NCBI GenBank assembly: GCA_948470475.1
Contig: OX419344.1
Coordinates: 20,819,225 to 20,883,224, forward strand
Direction: 5' to 3'
Source of the DNA: Galaxea fascicularis
Taxonomy: Eukaryota; Cnidaria; Anthozoa; Scleractinia; Euphylliidae
DNA length: 64,000 nt
Shown: positions 47,601 through 56,050 of the stretch, in pieces
How positions within the stretch are numbered: position 1 is the first letter of the stretch
Layout: each line of letters starts with the position of its first letter
Notes under the pieces: model-generated
What the model saw: the letters and a program-made list of their open reading frames with translations, nothing else
Databases searched by the model: none
What the model was told of the DNA's origin: nothing
Program-made: the position numbers and the translations under genes

Positions 47601-50600
47601 GGAAATCTTATTTCGTCCCCTCAGTATTCCGTTAATTGTCAGGTGCGTGGGACACTAAGCATAAACACAAACATCTGTATAATTTTTTCAGGGAATTACA
47701 GAATAAAGACATATTTTAGCCATGCTTGGGGCATTCACTGGGTCTCGGGGTGTGACTGTAAAGTGATAATTGAGACCTTCTAGACTTGAAACGGAAATCG
47801 AATCACTTCGATTTAGGATAGCTCAGGACACAGTTAGATGATTTAGATAAGGAAGATGTGAAGAATGTCATCACTAAAGCCGTGTTTAATTTATTCTGAT
47901 TTTCAGGTTTCCAAATTTATGTATTTTATAACTTAACCTATATTTTGGGGTTTTACGTCAGTGTCGACAATTAGTGGAGGGAAGTTTTCCCCTCAGCTAC
48001 AGACTACCGACAAGTTAACAACTTTCATCATCGTCATCATCAATCTTCTTTTCGTTTTTCAGGCAAGAATTTGGCTTGCTTCTCTTGGCTTCACAACGGC
48101 GTTTGGTGCCATGTTTGCTAAGATATGGAGAGTGTACGTAATATTTACAAACGCAAAACTGCGAAAAAAGGTGAGGACCTTTGTAAAAAGAGCGTATACG
48201 TGAATAGGACAAAGACCAGTAGTAGCCTTTCGTTTACGCTATACTATCTCATAAGGAAAACAGCTTCCAAATAGTGAGTACAGGGGGTGGGGCTCGAACT
48301 ATAAGGGTTGAGGGTAAAAATATGTTAGGAAACCGAACCAGGAGTTGACAAAAAGGGACCATTGCGATGCAGCAACACCAGTAGGTAGCACAAAGTTCAA
48401 GGACTAGGATAATGGCATTTAAAGATAATAAGCAATTTGTCCTGACCATTTATGTATTTTTTATTTACAAAATTTTACTAATGCAGGCGGATTTCCTTAA
48501 AATATATGTGTAATGCTGCCGTGTTGCTGTTGAATAGTTATGCCGTGGAGTTTCAAGTCAACACTAGTACTGTATGTTGATTGTTGTAGGTGATTAAAGA
48601 CGACCGGCTTTTCATTTTTGTTGGAGCGCTTCTACTGGTTGATGTCCTTACTCTAAGTTTATGGACAGGAATTGACTCTCAGGAAAGAAGACTTCAAAAT
48701 GGAACTATAGAGGTAAATAGTGAAACGGTAGATGGACGGTGTATTTAAAATTCACTTATGTTCAGAAATACAGGTAACTGGGACCTTGGGTACAAAACTA
48801 CTAAAAGTAAGCCAAAAACAATAGAGTTCTAAAGTGATGACGTCACAAAAATAAGATTTTTGAAATTATGGGATATGATGCCATATTCTTATAGAGCATG
48901 CTAAAAGACGTCCTCATCCCAAAAATTAGCTCCGAATTGCAATTCCCGGTAGGGATATAAGGGATCAAAGTTTGATGGCATTCCATACAAACCCTTCAAA
49001 AAATGTGTTTCTGTTCCTTCAGTTTAGAACAGACTCAAAATTAGAGAGATTTATATGGGGCAGTATCAAATTTTAATCCTTAATACTTCAGCTGGGAATT
49101 ACAATTAAGAGCTAAGTTTTCCCAAGGAACCTTTTTTTAAGGATACTCCATTCGAAAATGGCGCCCAATCCCATAATTTCACAGATTTAATTTTTTGTGA
49201 CGTCACACTTTAGTACTCTATTGTTAATACAGACTTGGCAATTAAATGATATCTACCGCATACATCCACATGGATGAAGCAGTACAAATCGACTGTCTGA
49301 CTGCCATAATACACTGTTTGCGGGCCTAATTAAAGTCGCTGACAGACTCACTAACCGTTTCCCTCCTATAAAAGGGAGTTTGACTTTTGCACTGCATGTA
49401 GGACTTACTAACAAACAGTGTGACTGGCTGACTGAGAAAAAAAGGGTTTAAGCTCAATTGCCTTTACCGGACTTGACTTGACTATATTTAACGAAATCTT
49501 TGTTTACTTATAAATATGGTTATAAAGTCTTGATCAATAAAGATTTCTTGAAGCATAAGCAAGCAAATATTAACGGTAATAGCAGACGTTTCCGCGTCAT
49601 CTCAGGCAATTCTCATTTATTATGCTGATTTGTAGAGACTGTATGGAAGTCAAATCTTCGCATTTTTTATTCACTTTGCCTTGAGAACGCCTGGTCACGA
49701 TGACGCCGAAACGTCGACTATTAACGTTTATATTTACTTGCATTAGTCACATAATTTCATTTATTGTTTATGTTTTTCAGCATGAAACAGAGTTTGATAA
49801 TTTACCTCAATGGGAATACTGCGACTGCCAACACAAAACCATCTGGTTTGGTGTTCTGTTTGTAACTAAAGGGCTCCTGCTCCTCTTTGGTGTTTTCCTT
49901 GCGTGGGAAACACGGCACGTAAAGATCCCTGCGCTAAATGACTCACGCTATGTTGGGATGTCTGTGTACAATGTCGTTATCCTTAGCGTTATTGGTGTGC
50001 CTGCTGCACTGATGATCGAGCATGCGCAGAACACCACTTTCGCTCTTACAGCTGTATTTATTCTATTCTGCACAACTGTGACGCTGTGTTTGGTTTTCAT
50101 TCCTAAGGTAATGTAGAATCACTCGTGTAGGTCCAGATGTTGTTTGACAATCTTTCAGCGGAATGTCAGTCTGTCGAAATGTACGTCACAAAAGACAGTC
50201 TTCTTATTTAAGAGCTCCTTGGTCAGGACCTACCTCCACCACCTTTAACTACGCTGTCCGTGAGCCGTAGCTCAGTTCTCTTCGTCGGCATGCCAGTCAT
50301 TATCTTGCGAAGCAACCACAACGCCTGATTCGCAGTTTATGGCTACTGACCGTGTTGTGTGGTTTTGACGTAGGAGCAGTACACTCCTAGATCATTAGAC
50401 TGGCCAATCAGTGTCATGTATCGTGGACAAACTAATTCATTACAGAACCCTAGAATTAGTTTGTCCACGATATATGAAGGGAGTAGGGGGCTGAGACATG
50501 GGCGTAGCCAGGATTTTTTAAAGGGGGGATCACACTGTGCTCAAACAAAGGGTACTCACCGGATCGACACCTGAATATTGTAGCTTGTTTGCTTAGAAAA

Positions 50601-53600
50601 AGGCTTACAAAGAAGGGGGGTCACAGGTACCCCAGGACCCCCCTAGCCACCACCTAACCAGTTCAGTAACAAGCAAAACCTTTCACTTTAGGGCGAAAGC
50701 GAGCAAAAATCAAACAAGCAACAAAATAGACAGAAGATGTGTGGCAGGCGAAGCTCAACCCATTCTAGACTAAGGGCCTGTTTACATGGAGGTGGGGGAC
50801 CCCAGGTAGGTGAGGTAACCCGCCTAGCCGTGGTCGAAAAATGGCCTGCGTTTACATGCAAACTTACAGCCCTGGGGTCCCGGGGTGACGTTACTAGACG
50901 TTGTTGCGTGGTCGCTAGGCATGTAAACAGAGAAAATGGCGGGCGAACGACGCATTTTGGCTGTCAGTGTTCTTTTCCTCTCATTATCTGCTCTCGCTGC
51001 AACATTTCAGTGCTGTGGCTTTTTATTGTCACTTTTGATAATGCAATGCCTCCGCCAAAGGCAGTTAACTGCTCAGGCAACTCGACCCCGGCTAGGCGGG
51101 TTACCCCACCTTGAGTCGTTTACATGGCAAAATGCGACCCCGGCTGACAGGGTTACCCTACCTGGCAGACCGGGCAACCCGCCTAGGCGGGTTACCCCAC
51201 CTATCATGTAAACATGATCATGTAAACATGATTTGGGGGGAGGGGGGGCGGCGGTTGGAAGAGGGGTACTAGTAATGCGGTGGCCTGACCGTAATGAAGT
51301 ACATCCTTCCTCACTGAAGCACAGGGACTAGCACGTTATTCTCACCTGTCAATAACACCCGGCCAAACCAATGAGTTTCAGACTGAATGCCTAACTTTGA
51401 ATGACTGTTTGCACAAACTTTTAAATCGGTATATACCAACTTAAAGCAACTGAAATTCCTTAAATTTAACAATTAGATTATGAGCTCGAGATTTCTATCG
51501 CGTGAAAGCTGATGAGGGCGCAGCCCGAATCAGTTATTTTGCATAGAAATGAAGAGCGAATAATCTAATTGTTTTATTATAAATCTACTAGTCGTTCAAA
51601 ACTGAACAAGTAAATTATCTAAATTTTCCCGCAGACACTTTGAAAACGCAAAGAAGCGACTGCCATTTTTTTGACAAACGCTACTCACTATCTATCACAG
51701 AATAAATAGCGAGTGGCATAGCCAATCAGAGACCAGCATTTGTGATAGGACGCTAGTAGATTTATACTAAATTTAAATTAGCCTGCCGGCAAGCTGCTAC
51801 TAAAGATAAATTTAAAGAATTTATACATTCCCGGGCGCTTGTAGGAGGACTTTTTGTAGTCTAGAACTAACCGATAATATTGTTGCAGAATGAAAAGTGC
51901 TGTTGGTCGCTCAAACTGCGCTGGGTTCAATGATACTAGTGGCATCTTTCTAATCATAAGTCTTTTTTTTTTTACCACGCCTGAAAGTTCATAGCAGTGA
52001 CGCGTAATCCAAGTGTGCTCAACACTAGTGGAGCCACCAGTGCCTCAGGCAGCCAGGCGAGCGGAGAATCCTCAACATCTCAGGATAGGGGGGTCAAGGG
52101 GGCAACGTTCATTGCCTTGGCTGCAGAAAACTCCAACTTTAAGTCTTTGATTGCTGAGGTAACTAAATATAACTGTCTACTTGGGAGAGGGGAAGGAGGG
52201 AAGCGGTGAGACTTGTCATGTAAGATTAGCATCCGTGATCATCATGCAGAAATTTGGCAAGAGCTTCTCCCCCCCTCCCCTCCTTCCCGGCTCCACATTC
52301 CCCTCCCCTCCCCTCCCCAACAACAAATTGTTTTGTGACGAAATACTTTTATTTCCATGGTCAAGTCGAGCGCGAGTGGTTACTATTGAGGTTTTCAATC
52401 CTAGCCCAAAACAGATGACCAGTTGTTACAACGTATAAGAGTACGTTACTACACAGTAACCACTGGGAACAAATGCAATAAACGTTGTAAATTGGTCGCG
52501 CTCAAAACGTAAGCAGCAGTACCACGGCAAAGTTCTGCTAAAAATCAAACTTTAGAAATTCATCCCAGACTTATATGCTGCTCGACGTTTCCAGTTACCA
52601 GTTCATCGTTACTAATACATACAGTGTAGCCTTGAATAGCAATGTCGGGATCGAGCTCGGAAATGGAAAGCCCTCTGTATAAGCGTGCAGCTACCACTTC
52701 CAGCCATTTCCTCTTTAAAATATGGTAAAAAAAACTGGTTCATGGCTACTTTACAGACAAGTGGTTTGAATTTAGGAGCATATCCATGAGCAACGTTTCG
52801 TCTCCGTAATTTATCTGTCGCTTCCTTGCATAAGAAAGAGGAGCAAATAACCAAGCTGGAAGGGCGCTTGAGAAAAGGTGGTGTTCCTGTGGAGTGTATC
52901 CAAAGAATATCGATGGCTATGGCAAGTAAGCATAAACAGGGATCCTCTAGTCCAACTCTGAAGATCAAAGGTGAAAGGTGAGTGCTTTAACAAAACAATA
53001 TTCGTAAACGAGCAACTTAATCACAGGCACGAACACAACTTTGGAAAAGGTTTGGAGTGGGAATGAAAATTTACCGCGGCCATAAAGAGCGTAGGGCTCA
53101 CTATTTGTAGTAATTAATGGGTAATTGCTAAAACTTGTTCTGCTCACAAGCGGCAGATATGTTCTATCGCATAAATCAGTCCCAAAGTCTGAAGAACCCT
53201 CCGTGGGTAGCGCCAAAGTGCTCTACAATAGCGACAAAATGCAATGGTTCCTTGTAAATGGAAAACCTGTATCTGACTGTCTATCAATAACGAGCCCTGA
53301 CAAGTAACGATCTTACACGGAATTTCTCCTGAACGAGCACATTAATTAAGAGGGCATTCTGGTTCAATTTGTAGATAAATGGGGTGAACTGAGAATTAAA
53401 GAAAGAAGGGTAGAAAAGGATATACACATAATCTATTTAGTCCACCACCGCTAACGGGCTCAGGGGCACCTCCGTTGTAGTAGCAGATTATCTATCTGGC
53501 CTTTGTCCACTAATTATTCACTATAAATTTTAATTTTCAACTACATTCAAATTCAATATTTTCTAATTTTCCTTAATTTTCAACTCCTCCCAACCCACGA

Positions 53601-55159
53601 CTTTAATGATATACCTTCAAAACAATCCAAAACTCATGACAAAATTCACAAACATTTTCAGTACCAAGGATTCCAACCTAATACAGACATTTTTCGATTA
53701 ACTGAAATCGAGGCGAGATTTGGAGGAAAACTAGTGAAACATACAGGAAACAAAGTCATTTTACCGGAATGCCCCCCTGAACAGAGTAGTGAGCAACATT
53801 GCCAGGAAACATTTCTACCAAGACTGGTCTCTGTAAAGTTTGATGACTGACATCTATGCTATTTTTCACATTTGTCGGGTTTTTGCACAGACAGGTTGTC
53901 TCATACACAACACATACACGTACGTAGAACTTAGGTACAACTTTTAGCTACTCGAATGGGGAGAAATGGTTGCGCGCGAGCCTGACACAAGAGAACTGCA
54001 TCCTCCCGCGTTTTTAAGAAAACCTAATTTCACCTTTTCAACCCCCTACCCCCTTAACCCCACCACATCTCCCATCCTCCTCCAGCCAAGAGGAGGCGGA
54101 ATAATTAAGACTCCCACAGAAATGACTGCATGGGCGCCTAGACTCTACGGACGACTCAAAGTAAATCGAAAGAAACCAGCATTATTTCGTTCGAGAATTC
54201 GTCCCTGCGATCCATTTGGTTCTATTTCCATACCAATATACTTTGGTACAACGAATTAATATTTTAAGGTTGTTCAAAGTTTGATCCATGTTTTCTCGGT
54301 TCCTGTTTATATATGTATTTGGTTTGAGAGACTTATACACCAATCTTTCTTTCAGGGACGCTGGAGGGAGTATTCATATTGAGGTAAATGATGATGGAGG
54401 TGTGTACACAGGAGAGAAAAAATCTACAGGTAATGGCTTATTCGGTAGAATATGACTTCTTTATACAGGTGGCGTCAGGATGGGCGTGGCAATAGGGTAA
54501 CGGGGTGGTAATTATACTCTTATAAACTCCCTCTGCTGGTGAGTCCCGGTTTACATTTGTATCTTTACTCTGCTGCAGATAAAAACCAGGAACCTTCCTC
54601 TCCCAAAGAGCGATATTCTACTTCATCAACCAACATCGACAAAAGCGTCCTTCTCGGAAGCGATCTTGCAAAGACCAGTGCCAGCACAGCCATAGCCAAA
54701 AAGTACTCCCTCCCCCCACGAACACGACACGATGTTCCCCAGATTGAAGCTAGAGCCAGGACACGCTCGGTCGATAACGAGCATCAAGAAGCTTATGACA
54801 ATCTAAGGGTCTCCTCGGAGGCGAGCGACGACGTAAGCAATGTTTCCAAAAAAAAGATATCACTGACTAACCGCTTGGAAAGCCCATTCTACACAGAGCC
54901 CTTGAAGAAAGATTCTCAGTCTTTCGTTCCCTCTATTAAAGCAAGATATGGTAGGCCTAAGAAAAAACCCAACCCGAACAAGGAAGAGATCGCGGATGCC
55001 AATTCAAACGACTTGCCAGCTATAAAGGATGGAGAACTCAGGCGAAAAGGGAGCATTGTTCTTGTTTCCAAATCGCTAACGGGAGAGACCTGTTTCCAAG
55101 TACAAACTCCGGTGGAGTTAAAGAAAATGGAGAGTTCCAAGGAAATCATCAACGTTTGA
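29854..55159 (+). CDS. GABA-B-receptor-like class C GPCR, 19 exons, about 1,080 aa
   Basis: Exons: 29854-30078, 31219-31356, 39402-39572, 39897-39998, 40509-40574, 41319-41516, 41676-41912, 42726-42789, 44550-44633, 46415-46565, 47510-47642, 48063-48170, 48590-48712, 49781-50107, 51988-52158, 52835-52977, 53157-53303, 54356-54429, 54579-55159. The chain stays in frame and ends at a stop. The protein has a signal peptide, a Venus-flytrap ligand domain, seven membrane helices and a tail with a short coiled coil. The order and motifs match metabotropic GABA-B receptors, which couple through Gi/o. There is no Cys-rich domain between flytrap and membrane, as expected for GABA-B and unlike mGluR or CaSR receptors. 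I cannot tell whether it is a GABBR1-type, GABBR2-type or separate cnidarian subtype, or whether it binds GABA. Two AG choices exist for exon 17 (53151 or 53157), both in frame. The exon 15 acceptor at 51986-51987 was chosen because later AGs give an immediate stop. Confidence 0.88.
31455..31705 (-). mobile_element. tRNA-derived SINE in GABA-B-like intron 2
   Basis: Read on the minus strand, the head carries a pol III A-box-like TGAGGTAGTGG and, about 38 bp later, a B box GGTTCGATTCT, as in tRNA-derived SINEs. The body includes TTTTTCTCCGGGTACTCCGG, a segment that resembles the conserved core found in widespread animal SINE superfamilies (from memory). The 3' part is A-rich (AAAATAAAG) near 31455-31465. 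Ends are approximate, and it is not a functional tRNA because the cloverleaf is not maintained. Confidence 0.6.
32015..32280. repeat. Cluster of three palindromic GTGTTTCTAT...ATAGAAACAC modules
   Basis: A near-palindrome with arms GTGTTTCTAT and ATAGAAACAC around an ACTCG-type centre occurs near 32022-32048 and 32252-32275, and a half-diverged copy near 32180-32207. The outer two face the same way, and the stretch between is AT-rich. This looks like the two ends plus interior of a small DNA transposon, or a tandem palindrome cluster. Confidence 0.5.
32423..32773 (-). other. Unrecognised antisense open frame, about 116 codons, in GABA-B-like intron 2
   Basis: The frame runs from just after a stop at 32774-32776 to a stop at 32423-32425 and has no ATG near its start; the first codons read [14 protein letters not shown]. 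It is compositionally protein-like, with Trp, Cys and Gly well spread ([40 protein letters not shown]), unlike most chance frames here. I do not recognise a family. Positions 32662-32694 inside it form a perfect 13-bp inverted repeat. It may be an exon of an antisense gene, a pseudogene fragment or chance. No strong acceptor precedes it. Confidence 0.3.
32774..34690. other. GABA-B-like intron 2 sequence upstream of the nested GPCR
   Basis: No coding exon is recognised. A short tandem of AGGATACG (three copies) lies at about 33410-33432. The region probably contains the promoter of the nested GPCR, but no motif is convincing. Confidence 0.4.
34691..35878 (+). CDS. Class A (rhodopsin-type) GPCR, intronless ORF nested in an intron
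   Basis: 395-aa frame with seven hydrophobic helices: TM1 about 85-115, TM2 122-149, TM3 162-192, TM4 209-228, TM5 238-266, TM6 291-316, TM7 324-350. Class A marks: SDLLTAL in TM2, ERYLAI (190-195) at the end of TM3, W218 in TM4, LVPC in TM5, LCFVP in TM6 and DPVIY (344-348) in TM7, then a basic helix-8 region. The second outer loop is very short ([11 protein letters not shown]) and has no Cys, and the TM3 Cys is about three residues out of place, so the usual disulfide is probably missing. Melanocortin-type receptors also have a short Cys-free loop, but I cannot assign a ligand. ATG 34826 (MANDSQG) is a plausible alternative start: a polypyrimidine tract and AG at 34717-34718 suggest a spliced 5' UTR. 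It lies in GABA-B-like intron 2, same strand. Confidence 0.88.
   Translation: MSLFFSDCAELALRGENTLGFVCNTISTARRSERQHNICAFLCCLMANDSQGMGLFETPKTNSMKACQDFPLRVNTVPYSSDNNTFIVTVFTCVFIGLVCPCAIAANILVYLGILRKSDLRNVYNTSILFLTTSDLLTALITLPTFMVYQGSKWRRPEKDFSCTALVLYTFTTFLFTGLSVVTIILITLERYLAIFHPFKYRNHITKRRIVVTFSLGWIVWIVFITSARFSPKASPGLYSAIAAALLVPCILLTFVVYCKVYMLTRRVRMSIGHELSELRNAEDIQETKSSRTVACLAGAVVLCFVPTLAIAVVYQTQTISHNYFFHLLYPLTDAAVLLTPIFDPVIYVLRSRNVRRSLRELLCERQAPPPIQSSRTRTQTGPTAVTGLEMTALS
35879..39401. other. Rest of GABA-B-like intron 2, no gene recognised
   Basis: AT-rich intron sequence after the nested GPCR. A 10-bp perfect hairpin (AGTTTGCCAG with CTGGCAAACT) lies near 38951-38978. No transposon protein, RNA gene or further exon is supported. 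Confidence 0.45.
40229..40292. repeat. GGGAAC/ACGGGAA short tandem repeat
   Basis: Imperfect copies of an ACGGGAA-type word (GGGAACGGGAAACTGG, ACGGGGAATCC, TACGGGAAATGG) form a purine-rich tract in GABA-B-like intron 4. Confidence 0.65.
40713..41107. mobile_element. MITE of 395 bp with 13-bp inverted ends and 6-bp target duplication
   Basis: TATACCTGCCAAC at 40713-40725 is the inverse of GTTGGCAGGTATA at 41095-41107. GTAGCA flanks both sides exactly (40707-40712 and 41108-41113), read as a 6-bp target-site duplication. CTCACGCCT and CCCACGCCT recur just inside the ends. The interior has a run of GTCTTCGG/ATCTTCGG units of about 12-15 bp (about 40960-41045). No transposase is present. It sits in GABA-B-like intron 5. 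Confidence 0.8.
43135..43280. repeat. AATTAATTAA-rich low-complexity tract
   Basis: Very AT-rich sequence made largely of TTAATT words (strongest at about 43158-43200) in GABA-B-like intron 8. It is self-complementary by composition; no other signal. Confidence 0.7.
44665..45680. mobile_element. Foldback element of about 1 kb with long inverted arms
   Basis: The central 44891-45324 is an almost perfect palindrome with arms of about 210 bp around a few bases at about 45108 (CCCCCAAAAACC facing GTTTTTGGGGG). Beyond it the inverted match continues, more diverged: 44697-44800 (TTCTGCGAAGAAATTTTTCG, GATTTGAACAA) matches the inverse of 45545-45640, and the outer ends TAAAAAGCCCCTAACG and CGTTATATGGGCACTTTA also pair. 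The right arm holds about 150-200 bp with no counterpart on the left. There is no coding sequence. It starts about 30 bp after the donor of GABA-B-like exon 9 and would form a long hairpin in the pre-mRNA. Confidence 0.85.
45772..45951. mobile_element. Foldback MITE of 180 bp
   Basis: The left arm, ATGGGCCATTTCCGAG then TCGCTTGAGCCTCTATTTC, pairs with the right arm, GAAATAGAGGCTCAAGCGA then CTCGGAAATGGCCTAT. About 55 bp pair with three or four mismatches. Further in, TTTGTGATG is inverted as CATCACAAA. It is non-coding and lies about 90 bp from the 1-kb foldback, in the same intron. Confidence 0.8.
46415..50107 (+). CDS. GABA-B-like exons 10-14: seven transmembrane helices
   Basis: Approximate helices: TM1 446-472 ([20 protein letters not shown]), TM2 491-510 ([17 protein letters not shown]), TM3 523-549 ([19 protein letters not shown]), TM4 566-587 ([19 protein letters not shown]), TM5 619-643, TM6 660-677 ([17 protein letters not shown]), TM7 684-709, ending FIPK. 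The Cys pair expected to link the first two outer loops is present (YSVNCQ and EYCDCQ). FAKIWRVY at the inner end of TM3 and the FIPK end of TM7 are typical of GABA-B receptors. Introns split the helices in phases that fit exactly. Confidence 0.9.
48820..49223. mobile_element. MITE of about 404 bp with imperfect 35-bp inverted ends
   Basis: CAATAGAGTTCTAAAGTGAT followed by GACGTCACAAAAAT at the left is mirrored by ATTTTTTGTGACGTCACACT and TTAGTACTCTATTG at the right. The interior contains ACTCAAAATTAGAGAGATTT, closely similar to a segment of the 1-kb foldback at 44.7-45.7 kb. The terminal GACGTCAC resembles a CRE site. It lies in GABA-B-like intron 13, and no target duplication is clear. Confidence 0.75.
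50419..50472. repeat. Perfect 20-bp inverted repeat (hairpin)
   Basis: TATCGTGGACAAACTAATTC at 50419-50438 is followed, after a 14-bp loop, by its exact reverse complement at 50453-50472. It is probably a tiny foldback element or part of one, in GABA-B-like intron 14. Confidence 0.85.
50495..50655. repeat. Possible dispersed repeat beginning GGGCGTAGCCAGGATTTTT
   Basis: The start GGGCGTAGCCAGG and the end ACCCCCCTAGCCACC are loosely inverted copies, and the interior contains AGGGGGG and GGGGGGTCACAGGTACCCC. Sequences of this kind are common interspersed repeats in marine invertebrates (from memory). The class is not assigned. Confidence 0.4.
50770..51235. mobile_element. GC-rich DNA-transposon-like repeat with GTTTACATG ends
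   Basis: GGGCCTGTTTACATGGAGGT at the left faces ACCTATCATGTAAACATG at the right, with GTTTACATG words also inside (near 50850 and 51117). CCCGCCTAG/CTAGGCGGG, GGGTTACCC and CCCCGGCT recur in both orientations. The last unit is doubled (ATCATGTAAAC twice). GC content is far above that of the surroundings. No transposase is seen. Confidence 0.55.
51468..51573. mobile_element. Small inverted-repeat element of 106 bp
   Basis: AACAATTAGATTA (51468-51480) is the inverse of TAATCTAATTGTT (51561-51573), and pairing continues inside with TTTCTAT and ATAGAAA. At the centre 51509-51533 forms a hairpin in which CTGAT pairs with ATCAG and GGGC with GCCC, separated by facing GA dinucleotides. It lies in GABA-B-like intron 14. 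Confidence 0.65.
51578..51766. mobile_element. Small inverted-repeat element of 189 bp
   Basis: TATAAATCTACTAG (51578-51591) is the exact inverse of CTAGTAGATTTATA (51753-51766). The interior is non-coding, with GCCAATCAGAG near 51721. It lies 4 bp from the previous small element, so the two may be nested or belong to one composite. Confidence 0.6.
51988..55159 (+). CDS. GABA-B-like exons 15-19: cytoplasmic tail
   Basis: The tail (about residues 710-1080) starts [11 protein letters not shown] directly after [14 protein letters not shown] joined to [15 protein letters not shown] across the exon 15/16 junction gives a short heptad-like coiled coil, as in GABA-B subunits that dimerise through their tails. 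The rest is Ser-, Lys- and Arg-rich and probably disordered ([24 protein letters not shown]). The last exon alone encodes 193 residues and ends KEIINV. The final residues do not form an obvious PDZ ligand. No similarity beyond GABA-B receptors is recognised. Confidence 0.75.
52259..52321. repeat. Polypyrimidine CCCCTCCC tract
   Basis: A C/T-only tract built from CCCCTCCCCT words in GABA-B-like intron 15, facing a purine tract (GGGAGAGGGGAAGGAGGG) about 70 bp upstream. Tracts like this can adopt triplex DNA; that is inference. Confidence 0.7.
53304..54355. other. GABA-B-like intron 17, nothing recognised
   Basis: Includes a short CT-rich stretch (about 54040-54085). A 97-codon open frame at 53966-54259 is Pro/Arg rich and resembles nothing I know. 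No transposon ends are clear. Confidence 0.4.
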
Positions 55160-55766
55160 TTTTTGCGCAGTTAGTAGACGCAGATTTTGTGTGACCTTTA
55201 AGTGTCCTGAACATAAAAGCTGATTTTACATTGAATTGTAAATAATTTAAGGACCCAGGATCAACGCAAAAGAGGCCGGCGGAAGTGGGGAGAGCCGGAG
55301 GTTTTGACCCCCCTCCCCCGCCCTTGTACCTACCCCATACTTTATAACTCCTGAAACCCTCCGTTTCAAATCTTCAAGCCATCAGAAAAAGCCCGAAACA
55401 AAGTAACATACCTGAGATATCTTCTCTTCAATATTGTGGGTATCCACGACCACAACACCAGATGGTAAGCCTGTGTCACCAAGTTGCTGACCTCGCTTAA
55501 GGGGTGATTTTCGCCTCGCGCCAGAAGTGTCCTACTTTTCATCTTTGCGTGCCCTAGGTACTTTTCAAGTAAATTCATTCCAAATTGCAAATTTTATGTT
55601 TTACTATCATAATCAACTTTTCAACTTTTGCCACTGATGTTCCTCAATTTGTTTGAAACTAGCAGTAAAATACATGATTACAACACTAGATCGGCCAACA
55701 GTTATCGCTGTTTTTTTTTTCCGTACAAATGTTATGCGATTTATTTATTTTATGTGAATTCTCTAT
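55160..55766. other. 3' flank of the GABA-B-like gene
   Basis: No gene is recognised. No canonical AATAAA lies close to the stop, so the 3' end cannot be placed. A G/C-rich block (about 55270-55325) stands out from the AT-rich surroundings. Confidence 0.4.
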
Positions 55767-56050
55767 CAGGGTCCTAAAACTTGGAATTCTCTCCCACCAT
55801 CAATCATTTGTTCATCTAGTTTATTTACCTTCAAGAAAAAGATGTTAGAGTTTTTATTTAAGGAATCCAAACTTGGCCAAGCCGCACTCATGTAGCGCCA
55901 ATAGAATTTTAGGATATTGAAACTCGAGGTGGCCTCCTTTATAAGCCATTTGGCTTCTTGAGGTCTCCTCGCCAATAGCTGTTATATCTTTCTACTCTAG
56001 CTTGGATATACTTAAATTATCATTAAGGCAAAACAAATAAATAAATAAGA
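55767..56050 (+). mobile_element. 3' end of a LINE, RT tail and 3' UTR
   Basis: From 55767 the plus strand reads QGPKTWNSLPPSIICSSSLF then FKKKMLEFLFKES, the C-terminal tail of Jockey/CR1/L2-like reverse transcriptases, and stops soon after. The 3' UTR contains a GAGG...CCTC stem-loop (about 55926-55970) like that in the LINE at 7.6-8.2 kb. The element ends in an AAAT repeat (about 56033-56048). It is strongly 5'-truncated. Confidence 0.65.

Noticed and set aside
51509..51533. Hammerhead ribozyme: CTGATGAG, a short stem and CGAA occur in the right order
   Set aside because: The base after GAA is T rather than A. An upstream AACTGA could pair with TCAGTT to form stem III, but no stem I can be built. 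The sequence is better explained as a symmetric hairpin of the inverted-repeat element.
52612..52968. Antisense 118-codon frame
   Set aside because: It overlaps the coding exon 16 of the GABA-B-like gene and has no domain; a shadow of that exon and its flank.
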